A stretch of 64,000 nucleotides of DNA from an uncultured Thiocystis sp. (GCF_903866365.1 NZ_CAIPNF010000352.1:30491-94490), one strand, 5' to 3'. Counted from the first letter of the stretch, positions 26,679 to 36,633 are shown. Made by a program: numbers and translations. The notes: a model not told the origin generated them from the sequence alone.

Positions 26679-29600
26679 ATGGACGCTCGGAAAGTCGCGG
26701 GCAGCGGAGACTGGCCAACCGGTTTTATGCTGATCCAGGGCAACCGCCTGGAGGCGTTGCGCGGGCTCATGGTCGCCTGGATGCGGCGGCATCCGCTGCA
26801 TCCGCTGGAGAACGAGGTGGTGCTGGTGCAGAGCAACGGCATCGCTCAATGGCTCAAGCTGGCCCTGGCCGCGAATCCCGAGGACGCGCTCACGGGCGGC
26901 TGCGGGATAGCCGCCGCGCTGGAGGTGACCCTGCCGGGGCGTTTCATCTGGCAGGCGTATCGCCGCGTGCTTGGCGATCTGCCGGAGCGTTCCGCTTTCG
27001 ACAAGGCGCCCATGAGCTGGCGGCTGCATCGACTGCTGGGCGATCTCGTCCGTCCTGAGCGGAGTCGAAGGGATGGCTTGGCCGCTCAACTGCCGAATCC
27101 CGACTGTCTGGCGCCAATCCTGGGATTTCTCGACGGCGACGCCGACCCGCGTCGTCGGCATCAACTGGCCCTGCGTCTCGCCGATCTCTTCGATCAGTAT
27201 CAGGTCTATCGGGCCGACTGGCTGGCCGCCTGGCAGGCCGGCGAGGATGTCCTGATCCGGCCGGACGGTCGCCGCGAGCCGCTGCCCGACGCGCAGCGCT
27301 GGCAGCCGGCCCTCTGGCGCTGTCTGCTGCGGGATGTCGCGGGGGAGGCGGGCGCCGCCGCGGGTGCGTTCGGCCATGCCAGTCGCGCCGAGATTCATCG
27401 CGCCTTCCTGGAGCGGGCCAAGACCCATCCGGACGCGCTGTTGGACGCCACCCAGGACCGCCTGCCCCGGCGGGTCATCGTCTTCGGCATCTCCTCGCTG
27501 CCGCGCCAGTCGCTGGAAGTATTGGAGGCCATCGCGCCCTTCTCGCAGGTGATGCTGTTCGTGCACAACCCCAGCCGGCATTACTGGGGCGACATCGTCG
27601 AGGGTCGGGAGTTGTTCCGGCGCGAGTATCGGCGTTATGCCGCCCGTAAGGTGCCGAGTGATGTCGACGAGACCCAGCTCCATCTGCACGGTCATCCGCT
27701 GCTGGCGGCCTGGGGCAAGCAGGGCAGGGACTATATCCGGCTGCTCGACGAGCACGACCGGCGCGAGGACTACGAGGGGCATTTTCAGGCCGCGAGCATG
27801 GACATCGATCTGTTTGAGTCTCCCATCGCATCCCCTGACGAATCCCTCGGCGAAGCCACGCTGCTGCAACAGTTACAAGATGACATCCTGGAACTGCGCC
27901 CGTTGCACGAGCGTCAGGCGTTGGCCACGGCCATCGATCCCCGGACCGATCGCAGTCTCGAATTCCTGATCGCCCACGGTCCGCAGCGCGAGGTCGAAAT
28001 CCTTCACGACCAATTGCTGGACGCCTTCGAGCAGGCGGCCCAGGCCGGCGATCCGCTGCACCCGCGCGACGTGCTGATCATGGTTCCGGACATCGATCCC
28101 TATGCCCCGCATATCGAGGCGGTCTTCGGGCGTCTGGCGCCGGACGATCCGCGCCACATCCCGTTTCATCTCTCGGATCAGGGGCAGCGTCATCGCAATC
28201 CGCTCTTGATCGGGCTGGAGACCCTGCTCAATCTACCGCGCTCGCGCTTTGCCGTCAGCGAGCTGTTGGATCTCCTCGATCTTCCGGCCCTGCGCGAGCG
28301 CTTCGGCATCGACGAGGTCGATCTGCCCCGGCTGCGCCAGTGGATCGGCGGCGCCAACATCCGCTGGGGGCTGGATGCGCCGCAGCGTGCCAGTCTCGGG
28401 TTGCCCGCCGGGCTGACGCAAAATACCTGGGGCTTCGGTCTGCAACGCATGCTGCTCGGCTTCGCCACGGGGCGGAGCGGTCCCTGGCAGACGATCGAGC
28501 CCTATGACGAGATCGGCGGTCTCGAAGCGGCGCTGGTCGGTCCGCTGGTGCAGTTACTGGAGACGCTGGAACGCTATTGGCACCAACTCCAGATCCCGCG
28601 CGCGCCGGACGCCTGGACGGCGCTGATCGGCGAACTGCTCGATGACGCCTTTGCGGCGGACGGCGAGGCCGATCTGCTCGCCATTGCCCAGGTCCAGCAG
28701 GCGCTGGATCGCTGGGCGCTGGACTGTCGGCGGGGCGGCGCGCGCGCGGAGACCCTGCCGCTGGAGGTGGTGCGCGACGCGCTGCTGTCCGCGCTCGACG
28801 AGCCGACCCTGACCCAGCGCTTTCTGGCCGGCGCGGTGAATTTCGCGACCCTGATGCCGATGCGCGCCATCCCTTTTCGTCAGATCTGGCTGTTGGGCAT
28901 GAACGACGGCGACTATCCACGCAACCGCCGTCCGGCCGATTTCGATCTGATGGCGAACGACTATCGACCGGGCGACCGCTCGCGCCGCGAGGACGACCGT
29001 TATCTCTTCCTGGAGGCGCTGTTGTCGGCGCGCGAGCGGCTGGTCATCAGTTGGGTGGGGCGCGGGATTCGGGACAACTCGGTCCGTCCGCCCTCGGTGC
29101 TGGTCGGTCAGTTGCGCGATCATCTCGCCGCCGGCTGGCGGCTGGCCAACCCCGAGCCCGGCGCGACGCTCCTCGACGCGCTGACCACCGAGCATCCGTT
29201 ACAGCCCTTCAGCCGCCGCTATTTTCAGCCGGAGCGTCCGCCGCGTCTCTTTACCTACGCGCGCGAATGGCGGGCGGTGCATCGGGATCACGATCTCGAT
29301 CCTTCGGCTTCGTCTGACACAACCCCGGAGACCCCGCCGACGCTCGCCCCGCCCGAACTGGATGCCCCCGTTCGACTGTCCGCGCTGGGGGGCTTTCTGC
29401 GTCATCCGGTCAGGACGTTTTATACCCGGCGCCTCGCGCTCTATCTCACCGAGGACGCGGATGCCGTCGAGGATGACGAGGTGTTCGATTTCGACGGCTT
29501 CGGGAGCTGGGACATGCGTAACGTCATGGTCCAGTCGGTGGAACACACCCTGGCCCAGCAGCCCGATGCCGATCCGCAAGCCTGTCTGCGCGCGACGATC

Positions 29601-30293
29601 CGGCAGCTCGCGCGCGCCGGGCGTCTGCCCCTGCCGCCCTTCGATGGCGTCTGGACCGATTCGCTGGTCAAGGATCTGGAAGCGCCGGTCGAGACCTATC
29701 GGTCGCTTCTGCAACAGTATCCGCTGGCCTGTCCCGTCCGGACGATCCGGCTGGCCTCGACCGGCATCGTCCTGGAGGACAGCCTGAACGATCTGCGCCA
29801 GGACGACGCGGGCAACCGCGTGCGGCTGCATTTGCAGGCCAGCCGATTGCATGAGGGTAAAGACTTGAAGTGGTATCACCTGGCGCGACAGTGGCCACTC
29901 CATCTGGCCGCCCAGCTTGAGGGTCCGGTCACGACGCATCTTCTCGGACCGGACACCGATTTCAGGCTACAGCCGCTGGACGCCGAGTCCGCGCGCGACC
30001 TGCTGACCCAGCTTCTGGAGTCGTCTCTGGAGGGGCTGACGACCTTGCCGCCGTTGGCCTGCAAGACCGGCTTCGCGGTGCTGCGGGCGCGCGAGGGTGG
30101 TAAGAGTTGTCCGTTTTCGACCTACGAGGGTGGCTTCAACCGCGCCGGCGAGCGGGAAGACCATCCCGGTTACGCCCGCTTCTGGCCGACCTATGCGCAA
30201 CTCAGCGCGGACGCGGGTTTCGAGCCGCTGATCGACCGGCTTTACCGGCCGCTGTTTCTCCATTGTCTGGATCAAGAGGGACCGTCATCATGA
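26679..30293 (+). CDS. recC: exodeoxyribonuclease V gamma subunit RecC
   Basis: RecC is the Chi-recognition and strand-splitting subunit of RecBCD. The product has 1204 residues from the ATG at 26679 (GTG at 26676 and ATG at 26727 are alternatives; the latter, MLIQGNRLEALRG, aligns best with E. coli RecC). Conserved segments include VLVQSNGIAQWLKL, GRFIWQAYR, IPFHLSDQGQR and IRDNSVRPPSVLVGQL. An in-frame dispersed repeat (CCTGAGCGGAGTCGAAGG, 27053-27070) codes for PERSRRDG near residue 126. The last 4 nt overlap recB. Confidence 0.93.
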   Translation: MDARKVAGSGDWPTGFMLIQGNRLEALRGLMVAWMRRHPLHPLENEVVLVQSNGIAQWLKLALAANPEDALTGGCGIAAALEVTLPGRFIWQAYRRVLGDLPERSAFDKAPMSWRLHRLLGDLVRPERSRRDGLAAQLPNPDCLAPILGFLDGDADPRRRHQLALRLADLFDQYQVYRADWLAAWQAGEDVLIRPDGRREPLPDAQRWQPALWRCLLRDVAGEAGAAAGAFGHASRAEIHRAFLERAKTHPDALLDATQDRLPRRVIVFGISSLPRQSLEVLEAIAPFSQVMLFVHNPSRHYWGDIVEGRELFRREYRRYAARKVPSDVDETQLHLHGHPLLAAWGKQGRDYIRLLDEHDRREDYEGHFQAASMDIDLFESPIASPDESLGEATLLQQLQDDILELRPLHERQALATAIDPRTDRSLEFLIAHGPQREVEILHDQLLDAFEQAAQAGDPLHPRDVLIMVPDIDPYAPHIEAVFGRLAPDDPRHIPFHLSDQGQRHRNPLLIGLETLLNLPRSRFAVSELLDLLDLPALRERFGIDEVDLPRLRQWIGGANIRWGLDAPQRASLGLPAGLTQNTWGFGLQRMLLGFATGRSGPWQTIEPYDEIGGLEAALVGPLVQLLETLERYWHQLQIPRAPDAWTALIGELLDDAFAADGEADLLAIAQVQQALDRWALDCRRGGARAETLPLEVVRDALLSALDEPTLTQRFLAGAVNFATLMPMRAIPFRQIWLLGMNDGDYPRNRRPADFDLMANDYRPGDRSRREDDRYLFLEALLSARERLVISWVGRGIRDNSVRPPSVLVGQLRDHLAAGWRLANPEPGATLLDALTTEHPLQPFSRRYFQPERPPRLFTYAREWRAVHRDHDLDPSASSDTTPETPPTLAPPELDAPVRLSALGGFLRHPVRTFYTRRLALYLTEDADAVEDDEVFDFDGFGSWDMRNVMVQSVEHTLAQQPDADPQACLRATIRQLARAGRLPLPPFDGVWTDSLVKDLEAPVETYRSLLQQYPLACPVRTIRLASTGIVLEDSLNDLRQDDAGNRVRLHLQASRLHEGKDLKWYHLARQWPLHLAAQLEGPVTTHLLGPDTDFRLQPLDAESARDLLTQLLESSLEGLTTLPPLACKTGFAVLRAREGGKSCPFSTYEGGFNRAGEREDHPGYARFWPTYAQLSADAGFEPLIDRLYRPLFLHCLDQEGPSS
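27050..27075 (+). repeat. dispersed repeat family A inside recC
   Basis: A copy of the CCTGAGCGGAGTCGAAGG repeat lies in frame within recC. Related copies are in recD (34316-34340; 36118-36164) and, as part of a large hairpin, at 51491-51548. Sequences of this kind are known as widespread extragenic repeats in many bacterial genomes; finding one inside a gene is uncommon. Confidence 0.75.
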
Positions 30294-33200
30294 GCCAAAG
30301 GCTCGATCCGCTCGCCTTTCCGCTCCGGGGCAGTCGACTCGTCGAGGCCAGCGCCGGCACCGGCAAGACCTTTACGCTGGCCCTGCTCTATACCCGTTTG
30401 GTGCTTGGGCACGGCGGGGAAGGGATGGCCTTCGACCGTCCGTTGATGCCGCCCGAGATTCTGGTCGTCACCTTCACGGACGCGGCCACGAAGGAATTGC
30501 GCGACCGGATTCGGCAGCGTCTGGTCGAGGCGGCGGTGTGTTTCGAGGCCGCGCCCCCTCACCCCCAACCCCTCTCCCCTAAGGGAGAGGGGAGTAATCC
30601 CCTGCACGATCTGCGCGCGACCTACGCGCCGCAAGACTGGCCTGGCTGCGCGCGCCGGCTGCGTCTGGCCGCCGAATGGATGGACGAGGCGATGATCTCG
30701 ACCATTCATGGCTGGTGCTACCGCATGCTTCAGGAGCATGCCTTCGACACGCGCGGTCTGTTCGAGCGCGAACTGGTCACCGATCAGACCGATCTGCTGG
30801 CCGAGGTGACACGCGATTACTGGCGCGTCCATTTCTACCCGCTGCCGCCGGCGCAGGTGCGCTGCGTCCTGGACGTCGTCAAGTCACCCGATGCCCTGCG
30901 CGACAAGCTCGCCACCTGGCTCCAGCGCCGGGAAGCCGTTCTGTCCTACAAGGGCGAGCCGCTGCGCGTCGATTCGCTCGATGCGCCGCTGACCCGCCAG
31001 TGTCAGTGGTTGAACGCGAAGGAGGGCGCGGAAGCCGAACGTCAACGTCTGGACGCGGAACGCGCGGTCCTGGAGCAGGCGGCCCGGGATCTGTGGCGCG
31101 CGCACCGCGCGACGCTCGAAACGCATCTGCGGGAGTTGCGTCCTCATCTCAATGGGACCACACACGGGAGCACGCATGCGGAGCCCTTCGACGACTTGCT
31201 CGCCGAGATTGCCGCCTGGTCCGAGGGCGGCGCGGCGCCGACGAAGCTCAAGAGCTTTGTCCAGGGCGCATTCAAGTTCAAGAAGACCGCGAAAGTCACG
31301 ACCGAAATGACGCATCCAGCTTTCCAGGCGCTCGCCGACTGGCAGGCGGCGGGCGCCAAACCGTCTCTGCCGGAGGAGCCGGAACCGTCCTTCGAGGCCT
31401 GTCTGATCGCCCATGCCGCGCGCTGGGTCGGACGCGAACTGGAACGCCGTCTGCTCGTCCAGGCCGAGATGGGATTCGATGACCTGCTGCGTCAGCTTGA
31501 CGCGGCACTGAGTCCCAGCGGGGCCGGGGGCGGGGCAGGGGATGGCGGTCACGCGCAACGTCTGGCCGAGACTATCCGCCGCCAGTTTCCGGTGGCCCTG
31601 ATCGACGAATTCCAGGATACGGACCCGGTCCAGTACCGCATCTTCGACCGCATTTACCAAGTGGCCGAGACGCCCGAGGACGTCGCGCTGATCATGATCG
31701 GCGACCCCAAGCAGGCGATCTATGGCTTCCGCGGGGCCGACATCCATACCTATCTCGATGCCCGCCGGGCAACCGAAGGCCGACACTACACGCTGGGCGT
31801 CAATTACCGTTCGACCGAGTCCATGGTGGACGCCTGCAACCGGCTGTTTGAGCAGGCGGAGACGCAGGCGCGCGGCGCCTTCCGTTTCAAGACCGACACC
31901 GAGCATCCGATTCCCTATCAGGTCGTCGAGGCCAGTGGCCGCGCCGAGCGCCTGATCCTGGATGGCCAGGCGGCGACCGCGCTGACCTTCTGGACCCTGG
32001 ACATCGACCTTGAGAGTGGCACCGATCCGATTTCGCCCGACGATTATCGTCGGCGGATGGCCGAGGCGACGGCGACCCGGCTCGTGATTTGGTTGCAGCA
32101 GGCGCGGGAGGGCAAGGCCGGTTTCGCGTCATCCCCCTCACCCCAACCCCTCTCCCCCAGGGGAGAGGGGCTTGTTGACGCGGTTTGGCAACCCCTGTGC
32201 CCGCAGGACATCGCCATCCTGGTGCGCACCGGCACGGAAGCGGCCGCGATGCGCGAGGCGCTGGCGGCTCGTCGCATTCACAGCGTCTATCTTTCGGATC
32301 GGGAGTCGGTCTTTCAGACCCAGGAGGCGGGCGATCTGCTGCATTGGCTGCGGGCCTGCGCCGCGCCCACCGACGAGACTCTGGTGCGCGCGGCGCTCGG
32401 CACCAACACCCTGGCCGTGCCGCTGGAACAGCTCGCGCAACTGCAACGCGACGAACTGGCCTGGGAAGCGCGGATCGAGCGTTTTCGCGGCTATCGGCAG
32501 GTCTGGCGGCGTCAGGGCGTGCTTGCCATGCTGCGGCGCCTGATGCAGGACGTCGCGTTGCCCGCGCGGCTGCTCGGACGCGGCAACGGCGAGCGCATTC
32601 TGACCAATCTGCTGCATCTGGCCGAATGGCTGCAACAGTCGGCGACCGCGCTCGACGGTGAACAGGCGCTGATCCGGCACCTGTCCGAGCATGTCGGCGC
32701 CTCTGGCGACGAGTTTATCCAGCGTCTGGAGAGCGATGCCGAACGGGTGCGGATCGTCACCATCCATAAAGCCAAGGGTCTGGAATATCCGCTGGTCCTG
32801 CTGCCCTTCATCTGTTCCTGGCGGGCGGTGGATGGTCATACCCGGCAGGTTCCCTATCGCGCCGGCCCGCGAACCCTGCTCGAACTGGCGCCAAAGGCCC
32901 GTTTCGGCGAGGCGTGGGCCGCCGCCGACGACGCGCGTCTGAGCGAGGATATGCGCCTGCTCTATGTCGCCGTGACTCGCGCCCGGCATGCGCTCTGGCT
33001 CGGGATCGCGCCGCTCAAAAGCGGCAACGCGAAAAAGTCCCAGTTGGAGAAGTCGGCCATCGGTCATGTGCTCAATGGCGGCAAGCCGTTCGAGACCCCG
33101 GCGGACATCCTGGAGGCGCTGGCGCGACTGCGGGGGGATTGCGCGTCGATGCGGATCGAGTCGGCGCCATCCCCATCGATCACGCGACTGGCCCCGGCAT

Positions 33201-34288
33201 CGGCGGTCGCGCTGGAGCCGGCGCGCCGGGCCCCGAAGACTCGCCCGCCGTCCTGGTGGATCGCCAGTTATTCGTCCCTGCGGATCGTGGCGTGGGAGGC
33301 GTCGGGGTCGGAGGAGGCCGCGTCGGCGCTTCCTTCCGATCAGGCGCAGGGATTCGAGTTGGTGCCGTCGGTGGAGACGGCGGTGCAGGAAACCACCCTG
33401 GAAGAAACCAAGCGGTCGATCCGGTCAGACGACGCGGATGACGTCGGTTTGGCGCGAACGGCAAAGCCCGAGAAGGACAGTCATCTTCACGCACTCCCGC
33501 GCGGCAGCCGTCAGGGAACCTTTCTGCATGGCATCCTGGAATGGGCCGCGAACCAGCGCGCGCGCGACGACCGGGGGCAGATCCTGCGCGGCTACGCGGC
33601 AACGGCCAAAGCGCGAACGCTGCGCCTGGAGATGCTGGGACAGCGCTGCAATCTGCGTGGACTCACCGACTGGATCGCGCCGCTGGACGCCTGGCTGGAG
33701 GACTTCCTCGTGCGGCCCTGGGTGCTCGACGGACTGCCGGATGCCGCCGGCCAACCGCCCACGCTGGCTCTGTGCGATCTGGCGCCCGAACGGATCCAGG
33801 TCGAGATGGAATTCTGGCTGGAGAGTCGCGCCGTCCAGACTCGGACGCTGGATCGGCTGGTCCAGACGCACTGTCTGGCCGGACACTCGCGTCCGGGCAT
33901 CGGCGCCGATCGACTCAACGGCATGCTCAAGGGCTTCATCGATCTGGTGTTCGAGCATCAGGGCCGCTACTACGTCGCGGACTGGAAATCCAACTGGCTG
34001 GGGTCGGACGACGCGGCTTATACCCCGGAGGCGATGCGCGAGGCCATTCTGAACGCGCGCTACGATCTGCAATACGTGCTCTATCTGCTCGCGCTACACC
34101 GCCAGCTTCGCGCGCGCCTGCCCGATTACGACTATGACCGGCATGTCGGCGGAGCGGTCTATGTCTTTCTGCGCGGCGGTTACAGCGCCAGTCAGGGGTT
34201 TTTCATGGACAAACCGCCGCGGATTCTGATCGAGACGCTGGACCGGCTGTTCGCCGGTGAGACAACGGCTGGCCGGGAGGTGGCCTGA
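30290..34288 (+). CDS. recB: exodeoxyribonuclease V beta subunit RecB
   Basis: RecB is the 3'-5' helicase and nuclease subunit of RecBCD. The 1332-residue product starts MSQRLDPLAFPLRGSRLVE at 30290, overlapping recC by 4 nt. UvrD-type motifs: EASAGTGKTFTL, VVTFTDAATKELRDRI, ALIDEFQDTDP, MIGDPKQAIYGFRGAD, VNYRSTESM, IVTIHKAKGLEYPLVLLP, YVAVTRARHALW. C-terminal nuclease domain: GSRQGTFLHGILEWA and FIDLVFEHQGRYYVADWKSNW. It exceeds E. coli RecB (1180), partly through two in-frame repeat insertions (30555-30592, 32132-32170). Confidence 0.95.
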   Translation: MSQRLDPLAFPLRGSRLVEASAGTGKTFTLALLYTRLVLGHGGEGMAFDRPLMPPEILVVTFTDAATKELRDRIRQRLVEAAVCFEAAPPHPQPLSPKGEGSNPLHDLRATYAPQDWPGCARRLRLAAEWMDEAMISTIHGWCYRMLQEHAFDTRGLFERELVTDQTDLLAEVTRDYWRVHFYPLPPAQVRCVLDVVKSPDALRDKLATWLQRREAVLSYKGEPLRVDSLDAPLTRQCQWLNAKEGAEAERQRLDAERAVLEQAARDLWRAHRATLETHLRELRPHLNGTTHGSTHAEPFDDLLAEIAAWSEGGAAPTKLKSFVQGAFKFKKTAKVTTEMTHPAFQALADWQAAGAKPSLPEEPEPSFEACLIAHAARWVGRELERRLLVQAEMGFDDLLRQLDAALSPSGAGGGAGDGGHAQRLAETIRRQFPVALIDEFQDTDPVQYRIFDRIYQVAETPEDVALIMIGDPKQAIYGFRGADIHTYLDARRATEGRHYTLGVNYRSTESMVDACNRLFEQAETQARGAFRFKTDTEHPIPYQVVEASGRAERLILDGQAATALTFWTLDIDLESGTDPISPDDYRRRMAEATATRLVIWLQQAREGKAGFASSPSPQPLSPRGEGLVDAVWQPLCPQDIAILVRTGTEAAAMREALAARRIHSVYLSDRESVFQTQEAGDLLHWLRACAAPTDETLVRAALGTNTLAVPLEQLAQLQRDELAWEARIERFRGYRQVWRRQGVLAMLRRLMQDVALPARLLGRGNGERILTNLLHLAEWLQQSATALDGEQALIRHLSEHVGASGDEFIQRLESDAERVRIVTIHKAKGLEYPLVLLPFICSWRAVDGHTRQVPYRAGPRTLLELAPKARFGEAWAAADDARLSEDMRLLYVAVTRARHALWLGIAPLKSGNAKKSQLEKSAIGHVLNGGKPFETPADILEALARLRGDCASMRIESAPSPSITRLAPASAVALEPARRAPKTRPPSWWIASYSSLRIVAWEASGSEEAASALPSDQAQGFELVPSVETAVQETTLEETKRSIRSDDADDVGLARTAKPEKDSHLHALPRGSRQGTFLHGILEWAANQRARDDRGQILRGYAATAKARTLRLEMLGQRCNLRGLTDWIAPLDAWLEDFLVRPWVLDGLPDAAGQPPTLALCDLAPERIQVEMEFWLESRAVQTRTLDRLVQTHCLAGHSRPGIGADRLNGMLKGFIDLVFEHQGRYYVADWKSNWLGSDDAAYTPEAMREAILNARYDLQYVLYLLALHRQLRARLPDYDYDRHVGGAVYVFLRGGYSASQGFFMDKPPRILIETLDRLFAGETTAGREVA
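30555..30592 (+). repeat. dispersed repeat family B inside recB, copy 1
   Basis: A C-rich half followed by its G-rich complement (arms CCCCTCTCCC / GGGAGAGGGG) encodes APPHPQPLSPKGEGSNP in RecB near residue 90-106. It can form a hairpin in DNA or mRNA. The same element recurs at 32132-32170. It is of the caccccaaCCCCTCTCCC type known from many bacterial genomes. Confidence 0.8.
32132..32170 (+). repeat. dispersed repeat family B inside recB, copy 2
   Basis: A second copy of the CCCCTCTCCC / GGGAGAGGGG element encodes SSPSPQPLSPRGEGLVD near RecB residues 615-631, between helicase motifs. The reading frame stays open across it. Copy 1 is at 30555-30592. Confidence 0.8.
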
Positions 34289-36540
34289 TGGACACCTTGA
34301 CGTCCCATCCGTTTGCCCTGAGCGGAGTCGAAGGGTTTGCGCCTGCCGAGGCCGAGGATCTGCTCGCCCGTCTGCGCGTCTGGGTGGATGCCGGCGCGTT
34401 GCGCGCGCTGGATCTGGCCCTGACCCGTTTCATTCATCGGCACGGACCGGAGACCGACACGGCGGTGCTGCTCGCTGTCGCCCTGACCAGCGAGCGCAAT
34501 GGGCACGGCCATGTTTGTCTCGATCTTGCCGGCGCCCGTCAGCACCCGGACGCCCTGCTCACCCGGTTGCGCGACGACGCGGACACCGCCGCCGAGGTGC
34601 GCGCCGACTTGAGCGCCCACCTGCGCGGACTGACCCTACGCGACTGGGTCGAACGTCTGAGCCGCAGCCCGGCGGTCCACAACCGGCTCGACCGCGCCGC
34701 CACCGACGACGGGGCATCGCCCCTGGTGCTGGAAGGCACGCCCGAGCGACCGCTGCTCTATCTCCGGCGTTACTGGCGCGACGAGTCGCGCATCCTCGCC
34801 GGGATCGGCGCGCGTCTCGACCAGCGGCTCGAACTGCCGGAAACGGACCTGCGCGCGCTGCTCGATGCGCTGTTCGTCGTCGACCAGGGCGCGGCGTCCG
34901 ATCCCTGCGACTGGCAGAAGATCGCCTGCGCGCTGGCGGCCCGCAACGCCTTCGCCATCGTCACCGGCGGTCCCGGCACCGGCAAGACCACCACCGTGGT
35001 GCGTCTGCTGGCGCTGCTGCAAGGGCTGGCCATCGGGCGCGGCCAGCCGCCGCTGCGCATCCGTCTGGCCGCGCCCACCGGCAAGGCCGCCGCGCGTCTG
35101 AACGAATCCATCGCCGCGCGGGTGGCCGACCTGCCGCTCGACGCCGTTCCGAATGGCGAACAGGTGCGCCGCGAGATTCCCACCGAGGTGACGACCCTGC
35201 ACCGGCTGCTCGGCGCGCTACCGGACAGTCGGCATTTTCGCCATCATGCCGGTCATCCGCTCCCGGCCGATCTGGTGGTGGTCGACGAAGCCTCGATGGT
35301 GGACGTGGAGATGATGGCCCGTCTGCTGGAGGCGCTGCGCCCCGATGCGCGCCTGATCCTGCTGGGCGACAAGGACCAACTGGCCTCGGTGGAGGCGGGC
35401 GCGGTGCTGGGGGATCTCTGTCAGCGCGCGCGCGCGGCGCACTATCGCCCGGACACCCGTGACTGGCTGCGCCGGGTCACGGGGGCAACCATTCCCGACA
35501 CGTACCTCGACGACGCCGGCGAGCCGCTGGATCAGGCCATCGTCATGCTGCGCAAGAGCTATCGCTTCAAGCCCGAAGGCGGCATCGGGGCGCTCGCCGC
35601 GCTGGTCAACGACGATCCGCCGGCTCGCTCGCCGCCGACCGCGCGTCTGACCGCCGTTCTAAACCTGTTCGAGCGCCAGCCGAGCCTCGGCGACGGCAAT
35701 CTCGGCCGGATCGCCGCCATCCGGCTGCGCGACACGGACAGCCCGGACTTCGCCGCCCTGGTCCGCGACGGCTATCGCGCCTCTCTGATCCGGATGCGCG
35801 ATGAGTATCCGGGCGACGACGCCCCCCGCGACGCGCTGGATCAATGGGCGCGCGACATCCTCAAGGCGCAGGAAGGATTCCAGTTGCTTACCGCGCTGCG
35901 TCAGGGGCGCTGGGGCGTGGACGGGTTGAACCGACGGATCGTCGCGGTGCTCAAGGACGCCGGACTGCTGAGTGGGGGCGACGCTCTCGGGACGGCGGGC
36001 GCGGATCGCCACTGGTTCGCCGGCCGCCCGGTGCTGGTCACTCGCAATGACTATGGCCTGCACCTGATGAATGGCGACATCGGCATCACGCTCGCACTGC
36101 CGCTGGCCCCGCGCGGGCCTGTCCTGAGCGGAGTCGAAGGGCCTGTCCTGAGCGGAGCCGAAGGGGCGGAGCTTGGCGGCCAGGACGTTGGGGGCAGGCG
36201 TCGCGCGCTGCGCGTGGCCTTTCCCGCCGGCGACGGTTCCGGCGGCATCCGCTGGATCCTGCCCAGCCGTCTACAGTCGGTGGAGACAGTCTTCGCCATG
36301 ACGGTGCATAAATCGCAGGGCTCGGAATTCGACCACACCGCGCTTATCCTGCCGGACACATCTAATCCGGTTCTCACCCGCGAACTGGTCTATACGGGCA
36401 TCACCCGTTCGCGACACGCCTTCACGCTGCTCTATCGCGAACCGGCCGTGCTGGGCGATGCGCTGGAACGCCGAGTGCGGCGCGTCAGTGGGATCGGCCT
36501 TTCCAGGGGACAGACGCTCGATGAATTCAATGACGCTTGA
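34288..36540 (+). CDS. recD: exodeoxyribonuclease V alpha subunit RecD
   Basis: RecD is the 5'-3' helicase subunit of RecBCD. The 750-residue product (E. coli RecD is 608) starts at an ATG sharing its A with the recB stop. Motifs: IVTGGPGTGKTTTVVRLL (Walker A, near residue 226), AAPTGKAAARL, VVDEASMVDVEMM (Walker B), LLGDKDQLASVEAGAVLGDL, and the C-terminal MTVHKSQGSEFDHTAL and YTGITRSRHAFTLLYR. Two dispersed-repeat insertions are in frame: at the N-terminus (FALSGVEGF) and near residue 610 (PVLSGVEGPVLSGAEG). Confidence 0.95.
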   Translation: MDTLTSHPFALSGVEGFAPAEAEDLLARLRVWVDAGALRALDLALTRFIHRHGPETDTAVLLAVALTSERNGHGHVCLDLAGARQHPDALLTRLRDDADTAAEVRADLSAHLRGLTLRDWVERLSRSPAVHNRLDRAATDDGASPLVLEGTPERPLLYLRRYWRDESRILAGIGARLDQRLELPETDLRALLDALFVVDQGAASDPCDWQKIACALAARNAFAIVTGGPGTGKTTTVVRLLALLQGLAIGRGQPPLRIRLAAPTGKAAARLNESIAARVADLPLDAVPNGEQVRREIPTEVTTLHRLLGALPDSRHFRHHAGHPLPADLVVVDEASMVDVEMMARLLEALRPDARLILLGDKDQLASVEAGAVLGDLCQRARAAHYRPDTRDWLRRVTGATIPDTYLDDAGEPLDQAIVMLRKSYRFKPEGGIGALAALVNDDPPARSPPTARLTAVLNLFERQPSLGDGNLGRIAAIRLRDTDSPDFAALVRDGYRASLIRMRDEYPGDDAPRDALDQWARDILKAQEGFQLLTALRQGRWGVDGLNRRIVAVLKDAGLLSGGDALGTAGADRHWFAGRPVLVTRNDYGLHLMNGDIGITLALPLAPRGPVLSGVEGPVLSGAEGAELGGQDVGGRRRALRVAFPAGDGSGGIRWILPSRLQSVETVFAMTVHKSQGSEFDHTALILPDTSNPVLTRELVYTGITRSRHAFTLLYREPAVLGDALERRVRRVSGIGLSRGQTLDEFNDA
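34316..34340 (+). repeat. dispersed repeat family A at recD 5' end
   Basis: CCTGAGCGGAGTCGAAGG lies 10 codons into recD and encodes ALSGVEGF. It is one of the copies found in recC, recD and the hairpin near 51500. Confidence 0.75.
36115..36165 (+). repeat. tandem dispersed repeat family A in recD
   Basis: Two tandem 24-bp units (36115-36138, 36139-36162), differing at one base, contain CCTGAGCGGAGTCGAAGG and encode GPVLSGVE-GPVLSGAE in frame. The unit length is a multiple of three, so expansion or contraction would keep the recD frame open. Confidence 0.8.
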
Positions 36541-36613
36541 AACGGAACTGTCGTGCCGGGAACATGATCGCAGGCGCGCCTCTCTCGGGTGCTGCTCCGA
36601 GCGGTTCCGTTTC
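36539..36613 (+). terminator. inverted repeat after recD
   Basis: GAAACGGAAC (36539-36548, starting at the recD stop codon) pairs exactly with GTTCCGTTTC (36604-36613) across a 55-nt loop. No U tract follows directly. It may end recBCD transcription or protect the mRNA end; inferred. Confidence 0.3.
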
Positions 36614-36633
36614 CTTTGGTAAAATCGGATGAA

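Noticed and set aside
34257..35462. 401-codon ORF in another frame over recD
   Set aside because: Arg/Ala/Pro-rich shadow of recD.
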